Under the pieces are notes generated by a model. It was not told where the DNA came from and made no database searches. It was given only the letters and a program-made list of their open reading frames with translations. A stretch of DNA of 64,000 bases from JACVRW01 sp034664125. Lineage in GTDB: Bacteria > Actinomycetota > Thermoleophilia > Solirubrobacterales > Thermoleophilaceae. Below, piece after piece: positions 27,965 through 35,565 of the stretch. The translations under genes and the position numbers were made by a program. The DNA is taken from assembly GCA_034664125.1 (NCBI GenBank), contig JAXDIG010000029.1, positions 1 to 64,000 on the forward strand, read 5' to 3'. Within the stretch, counting starts at the first letter, position 1. Each line of letters begins with the position of its first letter.

Positions 27965-28744
27965 TCACTTCAGCCCCGAGCGCTCGGCGCTCCGCAGCCC
28001 GGTCAGCGCCCACACGCTCAGCGCGGCCGCGAGGCCCGCGGCGCAGGCGAACGCCAGTCCGACGCTGACCGGGTTCCCAACCAGCAGCCCCCGGCACGCC
28101 TCGATCAGCGGCGTGAGCGGATTGAGTCCGGCCGCCGTCTTGAGCCAGCCGGTGAGCAACTCGCGAGGCACGTACACGGGTGCCAGGAACAGGGCGATGA
28201 ATATCGGCGTGAGCATCAGCGAGCCGGCCTGGTTCGACCTCAGCCGCAGCGCCAGACCCGCCGCGAAGAGCGTGACCACGACGTTCAGGACCAGCGCGAT
28301 CGCGAACATCGTCAGCAGCTGCGGGACGCTGCCGCTGATCTGCATGCCGGCCACCGCGCCGATCGCGAACAGCGCCGCCGCGTTGGCGATGGCCTGCACC
28401 AGCGCGGCCAGCGCGAACCCCGAGATGATGGCCACCCTGCGGGGCGTGTTCAGCAGGATGCGGCGCGCGAAACCGGACTCGAGGTCGTCGGCCAGCGCGA
28501 AGGCGGTGAACACGCCGCAGTACGACACGCCCTGGAACATGACGAAGACGAACACGAACGACGTGTAGTCCGGGTAGCCGAAGTCCTTCGTGTCCCCGAC
28601 GGCGGAGAGGCCTCCCGCGAAGGCGAGGAAGAAGAAGAGAGGCATCACGAGCGTCGGCATGAAGAGGCCCGGGTCCTTGCGCAGCTTCTTCAGGTGTCGG
28701 CCCGCGAGGGCCAGCGACACCGACGCCAGTCCGCCCCCGCTCAT
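27965..28744 (-). CDS. ABC-2 type exporter permease (second permease)
   Basis: A 259-residue membrane protein of the ABC-2 (DrrB-like) permease family with six membrane helices. The N-terminal RKDPGLFMPTLVMPLFFFLAF and the central DDLESGFARRILLNTPR loop, which mirrors the coupling helix, are typical. ATG 28744 overlaps the preceding permease stop (ATGA), so it is the third gene of an ATPase-permease-permease operon. It pairs with the permease at 28741-29559 to form the membrane part. Longer starts would lie in the other permease gene and are rejected. Confidence 0.88.
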   Translation of the reverse strand: MSGGGLASVSLALAGRHLKKLRKDPGLFMPTLVMPLFFFLAFAGGLSAVGDTKDFGYPDYTSFVFVFVMFQGVSYCGVFTAFALADDLESGFARRILLNTPRRVAIISGFALAALVQAIANAAALFAIGAVAGMQISGSVPQLLTMFAIALVLNVVVTLFAAGLALRLRSNQAGSLMLTPIFIALFLAPVYVPRELLTGWLKTAAGLNPLTPLIEACRGLLVGNPVSVGLAFACAAGLAAALSVWALTGLRSAERSGLK

Positions 28745-29559
28745 GCCCGCAGCATCTTGCTTCGAAGCCGTGACGAGGCGACCCCTAGCGCCGCGATCGC
28801 GATCAGCGCGGCGACGCCGCATCCGAGCGCCAGCGCCTCGGCGTCCCAGCCGCTGATCAGCAGGCTGCGCGGGGCCTCGATCAGGTAGGACAGGGGGTTG
28901 GCGGTGGCGATGGTCCGGAACCAATCCTTCTCGATCAGGTTCCGCGGAAGCGCCATCGACGACAGGAACATGAGGATGAACAGCAGCGGGAACACCGGTT
29001 GGATGGCCTGAGGGGAGCCCGTCAGCACGGCCGCCAAGACACCGATCGAGGCGAACGCCAGCGTGAACAGCATCGCCAGCAGCAGCAGGACGACCACGCC
29101 GCCGGGTCCCGCGGCGACGGTCGCGCCCGCGGCGAGGCCCACGGCGATGATGATCACGGACACGATTAGGCCGAGCACAACCGCTCCGGCGAGCTGTCCC
29201 GCGAGCAGGGCCGCGCCCCGCATCGGCGTGAGTGCCAGGCGACTCAGGAACCCCGTCTGGATGTCCTGCGCCAGCGCGCCGCCCCCGGTGAAGACGCCGA
29301 AGAGGGCCGCCTGGACCAGGGAGGTGGCCAGCGCGAACGTGAGGTAGGAGTCGGTCGGGAAGCCCGGGATGTCGGTTGCCGAGCTGAGGCCGCTGGAGTT
29401 GACCGCGAGGAAGAACAGCGGGAACACGATCCCGGGCACGAGCACCGAGATCTGGCGCATGGTCTTCTTGATCGAGCGCTTGGCCAGCTGGCCGACCTGG
29501 GTGGCCAGCGACGGATCGCCTACGGGCTCGGCGATCGCCGCCGCGACGCCCGCGGTCAC
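28741..29559 (-). CDS. ABC-2 type exporter permease (first permease)
   Basis: A 272-residue ABC-2 permease. A cytoplasmic N-terminus (SLATQVGQLAKRSIKKTMRQ) precedes six helices. The loop ALAQDIQTGFLSRLALTPMRG is the ABC-2 cytosolic coupling region, and GSPQAIQPVFPLLFILMFLSS with DWFRTIATANPLSYLIEA marks the conserved C-terminal part. GTG 29559 overlaps the ATPase stop (GTGA), and the next permease overlaps this gene's stop, so all three are translationally linked. With the ATPase it resembles daunorubicin-type (DrrAB) exporters, though with two different permeases rather than one. Confidence 0.88.
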   Translation of the reverse strand: MTAGVAAAIAEPVGDPSLATQVGQLAKRSIKKTMRQISVLVPGIVFPLFFLAVNSSGLSSATDIPGFPTDSYLTFALATSLVQAALFGVFTGGGALAQDIQTGFLSRLALTPMRGAALLAGQLAGAVVLGLIVSVIIIAVGLAAGATVAAGPGGVVVLLLLAMLFTLAFASIGVLAAVLTGSPQAIQPVFPLLFILMFLSSMALPRNLIEKDWFRTIATANPLSYLIEAPRSLLISGWDAEALALGCGVAALIAIAALGVASSRLRSKMLRA

Positions 29560-30962
29560 TGCTGGGGCTGCTGCGGAATGGGCTGTCCCGGGACGCTGAG
29601 CTGACTCACGCCGGCGCGCCCCTCGTGTTCGTGTTGCCCGGCCTGCGGCTCCTCGAGGGATCGACCGGTCTTGGCCAGGAAGACGTCGTCGAGCGTCGGC
29701 TCGTGCAGCGCGAGGTTGGCGATCTGCAGGTTGTCGGCGTCGAGCGCGCGCACGATCCCGGCCAGGTCGTCCACGCCGTGACTGAGCCGGACGGTCACGC
29801 CCCTGTGAGCGCCCTCGACGAGCTCGCCGAAGCGCTGCAGCACCGCCGTCACCGCGGCGCGATCGGCCTCGTCGCGCGGCACGGCCTCCACCGTGGGGCG
29901 CCCGATCTCCGCCTTGAGCTCCGCGGGCGTGCCCTCGGCCACGATCCTGCCGCGCTCGATGATCCCGACCCGGTCGGCGAGCACGTCCGCCTCCTCCAGG
30001 TACTGGGTGGTGAGGAACACGGTCACGCCCTCGTCCTTGGCCAGGCGGCGCACCTCGGCCCACAGGTCGTTGCGGCTCTTGGGGTCGAGCCCCGTGGTGG
30101 GCTCGTCGAGGAACAGCACGCGCGGGTTGTGCACGAGGCCGAGCGCGAGGTCCAGCCGCCGCTTCATGCCGCCCGAGTAGCTTCCGACTCGCCGGTCCGC
30201 GAACTCCGTGAGCCCGACGCGCTCGAGCAGGACGCCGCCGCGCTGCCGCCGCTCGCGCTTGGGCACGCCCTGCAGGGCCGACTGCAGGTCCATGTGCTCC
30301 CATGCGGTCAGGTCTCCGTCCAGCGCCGCCTCCTGCAGGGCGACGCCGATCGAGGCCCGCACGCCGGCACCCTCCGAAACGATGTCGTAGCCCGCCACCC
30401 GGGCGGAGCCGCCGCTCGGCGGCAGCAGCGTCGTGAGGATGTGCACGGTGGTCGACTTGCCCGCGCCGTTAGGTCCGAGGAACCCATAGATCTCGCCGGG
30501 GTTCACGAACAGATCGATGCCGTCCACCGCGCGCGGGCCCTTCTTGAATTCGCGGACGAGCCCGTACACCTCGATGCTGTTCGGCGCCTGGCCGGCCGCC
30601 GGCATGGGCATGGGCGTGGGCGCGGGCTCCGCCCGCTCCAGGGTCGCCTCGAAAACCACCTCCTCGGTCGACAGCAGCTGGAGCTCCGATCGCCCCACAC
30701 CGACAACCGTGCCCGCGATCAGCGCGGTCGGCTGGTCGATCGGCCACCCGTTCACGAACGTGCCGTTCGTCGACCCGAGATCCTCGACCACGATCTGGCC
30801 GGTCACGTAGCGGCTGATGCGCGCGTGGTCGCGCGACAGCTCGGGGTCGTTGCCCAGATTTCCCAGGCCCGCGGCGGTGCGTCCGAGCACGAACTCGTCG
30901 CCAAGGACGATCTCGGCGCCTGCCGCGGGGCCCGCCGTCACGCGCAGAGACTCTCCGGCCAC
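29556..30962 (-). CDS. ABC exporter ATPase with N-terminal FHA domain (DrrA-like)
   Basis: A 468-residue protein. Residues 1-105 form an FHA domain (LGRTAAG, SRDHARI, LGSTNGTFVNG). A Pro/Met linker leads to the ABC ATPase: Walker A GPNGAGKST near 163-171, signature YSGGMKRR, Walker B LFLDEPTTGLD, and switch His replaced by Gln in LTTQYLEEAD, as in other DrrA-like ATPases. The tail (about 370-440) has the LHEPTLDDVFL motif of drug exporters, then a Gln/Pro end. FHA fusion to an exporter ATPase implies control by Thr phosphorylation. The first 16 residues closely match the FHA-protease start. GTG start; divergent from the polyketide cluster. Confidence 0.92.
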   Translation of the reverse strand: MAGESLRVTAGPAAGAEIVLGDEFVLGRTAAGLGNLGNDPELSRDHARISRYVTGQIVVEDLGSTNGTFVNGWPIDQPTALIAGTVVGVGRSELQLLSTEEVVFEATLERAEPAPTPMPMPAAGQAPNSIEVYGLVREFKKGPRAVDGIDLFVNPGEIYGFLGPNGAGKSTTVHILTTLLPPSGGSARVAGYDIVSEGAGVRASIGVALQEAALDGDLTAWEHMDLQSALQGVPKRERRQRGGVLLERVGLTEFADRRVGSYSGGMKRRLDLALGLVHNPRVLFLDEPTTGLDPKSRNDLWAEVRRLAKDEGVTVFLTTQYLEEADVLADRVGIIERGRIVAEGTPAELKAEIGRPTVEAVPRDEADRAAVTAVLQRFGELVEGAHRGVTVRLSHGVDDLAGIVRALDADNLQIANLALHEPTLDDVFLAKTGRSLEEPQAGQHEHEGRAGVSQLSVPGQPIPQQPQQ

Positions 30963-31099
30963 CGCGCAAGGCTATGCGCGATCCGCTTGGAAACACAAGC
31001 CCTTCGTGCGAGCATTGCCGCGTTGACAGCTGTCCGGCGACGTGAGAGGTTCATAGCCGGTAGGCAGGATTCACAGACGCGAAAACCAGGAGCTGGCCC
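30963..31099. promoter_or_regulatory. Divergent control region of exporter and polyketide cluster
   Basis: This 137-bp gap separates the two divergent start codons and should hold promoters for both the exporter operon and the polyketide operon. A consensus-like TTGACA lies at 31023-31028, pointing to the cupin gene; the best -10 candidates (TTCATA/TCATAG around 31050) are 21-22 bp away, too far for an ideal sigma-70-type promoter. AGGAG at 31088 is the cupin ribosome-binding site. No strong operator palindrome is visible. Confidence 0.45.
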
Positions 31100-31507
31100 A
31101 TGTCCGCAGAGCAGCCTGAAACCTCCGAAGAGGGGGCGAGGCCGCAGATTCGCTCGGTCGACGACGTCCCCGCGGACAGCCGTCGCGGCGGTGACGTCCG
31201 CACGCTGCTGAGCCCCAAGAGCGTGGGCGCCACCTCCGGCTTCATGGGAGTGGCGTCGATCGCGCCCGGGGACAGGATCTCGGAGCACTACCACCCCTAC
31301 TCGGAGGAGTTCATCTACCTCGTGTCAGGGACGATCGACGCGCAGCTCGACGGCGAGTCGCACGAGTTGAGCGCCCGCCAGGGGATGATGGTCCCGATCA
31401 ACGTGCGCCACCGGCTCGTCAACGCCGGAGACGAGGAGGCGTTCCTCGTCTTTCATCTCGGCCCGCTCGCCCCGCGGCCCGACATGGGGCACGTGGACAC
31501 CGAGTAG
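31100..31507 (+). CDS. Cupin protein of the type II polyketide cluster
   Basis: A 135-residue single-domain cupin. A disordered N-terminus (about 1-40) precedes the barrel. Metal-site motif one is HYHPYSEEFIYLVSG (His, His, Glu); motif two is PINVRHRLVNAGD with one His. Small cupins next to KS-alpha are typical of whiE-type spore pigment clusters, where their precise step is not well established. AGGAG lies eight bases before ATG. First gene of the presumed polyketide operon, 18 bp before KS-alpha. It may bind or oxidise the polyketide; this is inference from context. Confidence 0.85.
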   Translation: MSAEQPETSEEGARPQIRSVDDVPADSRRGGDVRTLLSPKSVGATSGFMGVASIAPGDRISEHYHPYSEEFIYLVSGTIDAQLDGESHELSARQGMMVPINVRHRLVNAGDEEAFLVFHLGPLAPRPDMGHVDTE

Positions 31508-31525
31508 GGCGACCCACCGCTTAGC

Positions 31526-32800
31526 TTGAGAAGGTCCGTCGTAACCGGAATCGGGGTCGTCGCCCCAGGTGGCACCACGCGTGACGCGTTCTGGGACGCC
31601 ATCACCTCGGGGCGCACCGCCACGCGCCCGATCACGTTCTTCGACCCGTCGGGCTTCCGCTCGCAGATCGCCGCGGAGGTCGACTTCGACCCCCACGCGG
31701 CGGGCCTGTCGGAGCACGAGGTGCGGCGCATGGACCGCTACATCCAGTTCGCGACGGCGGCGGGCCTCGAGGCCGTGACCGACAGCGGCCTGGACCTCGA
31801 GGCGGTCGACCACGGCCGGATGGGTGTGAGCCTCGGCTCGGCGGTGGGGGGGACGATGGTCCTGGAGGACGGCTACGTCGCCGTCAGCAATCGCGGGCAG
31901 GACTGGCTCGTCGATCCCGACTACGCCCTGCCGTTCCTGTATTCGGGACTGGTGCCGAGCAGCCTGGCGAGCGAGGTGGCGGTCAAGTTCGGCGCCCAGG
32001 GGCCCGCCGTGGTGATCTCGACCGGCTGCACGTCCGGCATCGACGCGATCGGCTACGGGCACCAGATGATCCAGGACGGCGAGGCCGACATCGTGATCTC
32101 GGGCGCCTCCGAATCGCCGATCTCGCCGATCTCGATGGCCTGCTTCGACCCGATCAAGGCGACTTCGCAGCGCAATGACGACGCGGCGCACGCCTCCCGG
32201 CCGTTCGACCGCGATCGCGACGGCTTCGTCATGGGCGAGGGAGGCGCGGTGCTCGTCCTCGAGGAGATCGAGAGCGCGCTCGCGCGCGGGGCGCACATCT
32301 ACTGCGAGGTCACCGGCTTCGCGGGGCGCGGGAACGCGTACCACATGACCGGCCTCACCAAGGAGGCCGAGGAGATGACCGAGGCGATCCTCGACGCGAT
32401 GCGCCAGGGCGACACCAAGCCGGACGACATCGACTACATCAACGCCCACGGGTCGGGCACCAAGCAGAACGATCGCCACGAGACGGCCGCCTACAAGCAG
32501 GCGCTCGGCGAACGCGCCTACGACATCCCGATCAGCTCCATCAAGTCGATGGTGGGCCACTCGCTGGGAGCCATCGGCGCGATCGAGATGTCCGCCTGCG
32601 CGCTCGCGATCGAGCGCGGCGTGGTCCCGCCCACGGCCAACTGGGAGAACCGCGATCCCGAGTGCGACCTCGACTACACGCCCGGCGAGGCGCGCCGGAA
32701 GCGGATCGACTGCGCGCTCTCCACCGGCAGCGGCTTCGGCGGCTTTCAGTCGGCGATGATCTTCACGGTCCCGCCCGAGGTCAGGGAGGTGGGAACCTGA
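31526..32800 (+). CDS. Type II polyketide synthase ketosynthase alpha
   Basis: A 424-residue KS-alpha, the condensing half of the minimal aromatic polyketide synthase; it extends an ACP-bound chain with malonyl units. The catalytic set is complete: Cys168 in STGCTSGID, His308 in NAHGSGTKQND and His345 in KSMVGHSLGA. A GFVMGEGGAVLVLEE segment is also canonical. KQND rather than PTND is characteristic of KS-alpha in aromatic clusters. It uses TTG and overlaps the chain-length factor by 4 bp. It differs from FabF by its partner and genomic setting. The product class is aromatic polyketide; chain length cannot be read. Confidence 0.93.
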   Translation: MRRSVVTGIGVVAPGGTTRDAFWDAITSGRTATRPITFFDPSGFRSQIAAEVDFDPHAAGLSEHEVRRMDRYIQFATAAGLEAVTDSGLDLEAVDHGRMGVSLGSAVGGTMVLEDGYVAVSNRGQDWLVDPDYALPFLYSGLVPSSLASEVAVKFGAQGPAVVISTGCTSGIDAIGYGHQMIQDGEADIVISGASESPISPISMACFDPIKATSQRNDDAAHASRPFDRDRDGFVMGEGGAVLVLEEIESALARGAHIYCEVTGFAGRGNAYHMTGLTKEAEEMTEAILDAMRQGDTKPDDIDYINAHGSGTKQNDRHETAAYKQALGERAYDIPISSIKSMVGHSLGAIGAIEMSACALAIERGVVPPTANWENRDPECDLDYTPGEARRKRIDCALSTGSGFGGFQSAMIFTVPPEVREVGT

Positions 32801-34053
32801 TCACCTCGCTCCCCGATCCCGCGCGCCGTGCCGTGATCACCGGACTGGGGGTCATGGCACCGAACGGCGTGGGCGCGGACGACTGGTGGAAGGCGACCTT
32901 GTCGGGCGAGAGCGGCATCAAGCGCATCGGGCTGTTCGACCCGTCGCGATACGCGACGCAGCTCGCCGGCGAGGTGAGCGGGTTCAACGCCGAGGACTGG
33001 ATCGAGAAGCGCATGATCGTGCAGACCGATCGCTGGACCCACATGGCGCTCGCGGCGACCCAGATGGCCCTGGAGGACGCGAAGCTCGACCCGTCGGAGC
33101 AGGACCCGGCGTCGATGAGCGTGATCACGGCAAGCTCGTCCGGCGGTAACGAGTTCGGCCAGAAGGAGATCCAGGCGCTCTGGGAGAAGGGGCCGAGGTT
33201 CGTCGGCGCCTACCAGTCGATCGCCTGGTTCTACGCGGCGACGACAGGCCAGGTTTCGATCCGCCATGGGATGAAGGGACCGTGCGGGGTCGTGATCTCG
33301 GAGGGGGCGGGTGGCCTCGAGGCGCTCCAGCATTCGCGCCGGACGATCCGGCGGGGAGTCGACACGGTCGTCAGCGGCGGCCTCGAGGCGCCGATCGGGC
33401 CCTACGCGCTCACGTGCCAGCTCGAGAACGGCAACCTCAGCCGCGAGCAGGACCCCGACGCCGCCTACCGCCCGTTCGATGTGCGCGCGAGCGGCTACGT
33501 GCCGGGCGAGGGCGGGGCGATCGTCCTCGTGGAGGACCTGGAGCGGGCGCGCGACCGTGGCGTGCCCAGCATCTACGGCGAGATCATCGGTTACGGCGCC
33601 ACCCACGACGCCCACCACTGGGGCCAGATCGACCCTGACGGCGGGCGGCTGGCACGGGCGATGTCGGTGGCGCTCGAGAACGCCGGCATAGGACCGGACG
33701 ACGTGGACGCGGTCTTCGCGGACGCGTCCGGTGTGCCCGAGGCCGACGCGCAGGAGGCCGCGGCGATCAGGGAGGTGTTCGGGGCGCGTGCCTCGGAGCT
33801 GCCCGTGACCGCGCCCAAGACGATGGTCGGCCGCCTCTACGCGGGTGGAGCCGCGCTGGACGTGGCGGCCGCGGTGCTCGCGATGCGCGACGGCCGGCTG
33901 CCGCCGACGATCAATCTCGACGAGCCGGCTGAGGGCTGCGAGCTGGACTTCGTCACCGGCTCGCCGCGCGAGGTCGAACTGAACACCGTGCTCGTGAACG
34001 CGCGCGGCTACGGCGGGTTCAACGCCGCGCTGGTGCTGCGCCGGGAGGTCTGA
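32797..34053 (+). CDS. Type II polyketide synthase chain-length factor (KS-beta)
   Basis: A 418-residue chain-length factor, the non-condensing partner of KS-alpha. The KS fold is kept, but the active residues are lost: the Cys region reads ISEGAGGLE; the first His motif reads DASGVPEAD; the second reads KTMVGRL. The usual Gln of chain-length factors (EQAGG) is Gly170 here. The start is a CTG that forms a CTGA overlap with the KS-alpha stop; GGGAGGT lies six bases before it. A later GTG at 32833 is the alternative but would cut the N-terminus close to the first strand. Confidence 0.92.
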   Translation: MITSLPDPARRAVITGLGVMAPNGVGADDWWKATLSGESGIKRIGLFDPSRYATQLAGEVSGFNAEDWIEKRMIVQTDRWTHMALAATQMALEDAKLDPSEQDPASMSVITASSSGGNEFGQKEIQALWEKGPRFVGAYQSIAWFYAATTGQVSIRHGMKGPCGVVISEGAGGLEALQHSRRTIRRGVDTVVSGGLEAPIGPYALTCQLENGNLSREQDPDAAYRPFDVRASGYVPGEGGAIVLVEDLERARDRGVPSIYGEIIGYGATHDAHHWGQIDPDGGRLARAMSVALENAGIGPDDVDAVFADASGVPEADAQEAAAIREVFGARASELPVTAPKTMVGRLYAGGAALDVAAAVLAMRDGRLPPTINLDEPAEGCELDFVTGSPREVELNTVLVNARGYGGFNAALVLRREV

Positions 34054-34065
34054 GCCGTCGACTCC

Positions 34066-35565
34066 CTGCTGCAGTCGAGCACGGAGCGCCATCCGGCCCG
34101 CCCGGCTCTGATCTTCGGAGAGCGGCAGCTGGACTACGCGGAGCTGAGCGCCGAGGTCGATGCCGTCGCGCGCCGGCTGGGCGCTTTCGCCGGGCGCGGA
34201 GAGCGGGTCGCGGTGGTGGCCCCGAACGTGCCCGCGCTCGTGATCGCGATGTTCGCGGCCTGGCGGCTCGGGGCCGTCGCGGTGCCCCTCAACGCCCGCC
34301 TGCGCGAGTACGAGCTCGGCCAGGTGCTGGCCGATGCCGAGCCGGCCGCGATCGTGTCGATCGATTCGCACGGGGGCTTCTCGTTCGCGGATGCGGTCCG
34401 CTCGCTGCTGCCGGCCCTGCCGACGGCCCGCGGCTGCCTGCTGGTGGACGCATCCGGTGAAGTGGTCGGCGAGGCGGCGGGGGTCGAGGGCGCAGGCGCG
34501 GCAGCCCCGCTCGGGGAAGACGTGACCGCGGTGCTCTACACCTCGGGCACGACCGGCACCCCGAAGGGCGCTCTCGTCACGCGCGCCAGCGCTGACGCCT
34601 CGGCGCGCGCGCTCGGGGAGCGGCTCGCCCTCTCGCCCGGGGACGTGACCGCCCTGGTCGTGCCCGCGTCCCACGCCTTCGGCCTCGGCTGCCTGCTGGC
34701 CGCGCTCGCCGCCGGCAGCTGCGTCGTGCTCGTGGAGGCCGGGTTCTCGCTCGACCCGCTGCGCGTGGCCGTGGAGGCCCACGCCACGAGCGTGCTGCAC
34801 GGCTCGCCGGCGCTGTTCGGGCGCCTGCTGGCGAGCGCCCCCGACGTCCTCGCGGGGGTGCGAACCGGATTCGTCGCGGGCGCGCACTGTCCGCCGGTCG
34901 TGCTCGAGCGCCTCGACGAGACCGGGCCGAGGATCCTCAACGTGTTCGGGATGACCGAGCTGGGGGCGGCGACCGCCTGCAGCGCCGACGACCCCCCGGC
35001 GCTCCGCCGGACCACGGTCGGCCGCCCATTGCCGGGGTTCGAGTTCCGCGTGGCCGGCGCGGACTCCCCGGACCAGCCGGGCGAGCTTCAGGTGCGCGGC
35101 CCGAACGTGACCCCCGGCTACCTGGGCAAGCCCGATGAGACGGCGGCGGCATTCGACGACGGCTGGTTTAGGACGGGCGACCTCGGCACGCTCGACGAGC
35201 ATGGCTACGTACGGATCGCGGGGCGCTCCAAGGAGGTGGTCCACGTGGCCGGCTTCAACGTCTTCCCGGCCGAGGTGGAGGGCTTTCTCCTCACCCACCC
35301 GGACGTGGCCCAGGCCGTGGTCGTCGGCGTGCCGCACGAGCGGATGGGAGAGGTGCTCGCGGCCTACGTCGTCGCCCGTCCGGGTGCCGACCTGGAGCCG
35401 AGCGCCCTGCTGCGCTTCGCCCGCCCGCGCATCGCGGGCTACAAGCTCCCGTACGCGATCTCGGTCGTGGAAGAGCTGCCGATGCTGCCGTCGGGCAAGC
35501 CGGACCGTGTGGCGCTTGCCGCGACTGCCGCCGAGCAGCGCGCGGAGGCGGCGGTGGGCACGTGA
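34066..35565 (+). CDS. AMP-dependent acyl-CoA/acid ligase of the polyketide cluster (start uncertain)
   Basis: A ligase of the adenylate-forming family, about 499 residues if counted from CTG 34066. Core motifs are LYTSGTTGTPKG (A3), FGMTELGAAT (A5), GWFRTGDLG (A7), GRSKEVV (A8) and the catalytic Lys in LPSGKPDR (A10). It activates a carboxylic acid to an acyl-AMP/CoA; it may prime the synthase or modify its product. No ATG, GTG or TTG occurs in frame between the chain-length-factor stop and GTG 34213, yet that stretch reads like family sequence (ERHPARPALIFG). So CTG 34066 or a miscalled codon is likely; starting at 34213 would remove about 50 residues. It overlaps the patatin gene by 4 bp. 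Confidence 0.85.
   Translation: MLQSSTERHPARPALIFGERQLDYAELSAEVDAVARRLGAFAGRGERVAVVAPNVPALVIAMFAAWRLGAVAVPLNARLREYELGQVLADAEPAAIVSIDSHGGFSFADAVRSLLPALPTARGCLLVDASGEVVGEAAGVEGAGAAAPLGEDVTAVLYTSGTTGTPKGALVTRASADASARALGERLALSPGDVTALVVPASHAFGLGCLLAALAAGSCVVLVEAGFSLDPLRVAVEAHATSVLHGSPALFGRLLASAPDVLAGVRTGFVAGAHCPPVVLERLDETGPRILNVFGMTELGAATACSADDPPALRRTTVGRPLPGFEFRVAGADSPDQPGELQVRGPNVTPGYLGKPDETAAAFDDGWFRTGDLGTLDEHGYVRIAGRSKEVVHVAGFNVFPAEVEGFLLTHPDVAQAVVVGVPHERMGEVLAAYVVARPGADLEPSALLRFARPRIAGYKLPYAISVVEELPMLPSGKPDRVALAATAAEQRAEAAVGT

Noticed and set aside
32746..35337. 863-codon minus-strand frame across the CLF and ligase genes
   Set aside because: His/Arg/Val-rich shadow of conserved PKS genes.
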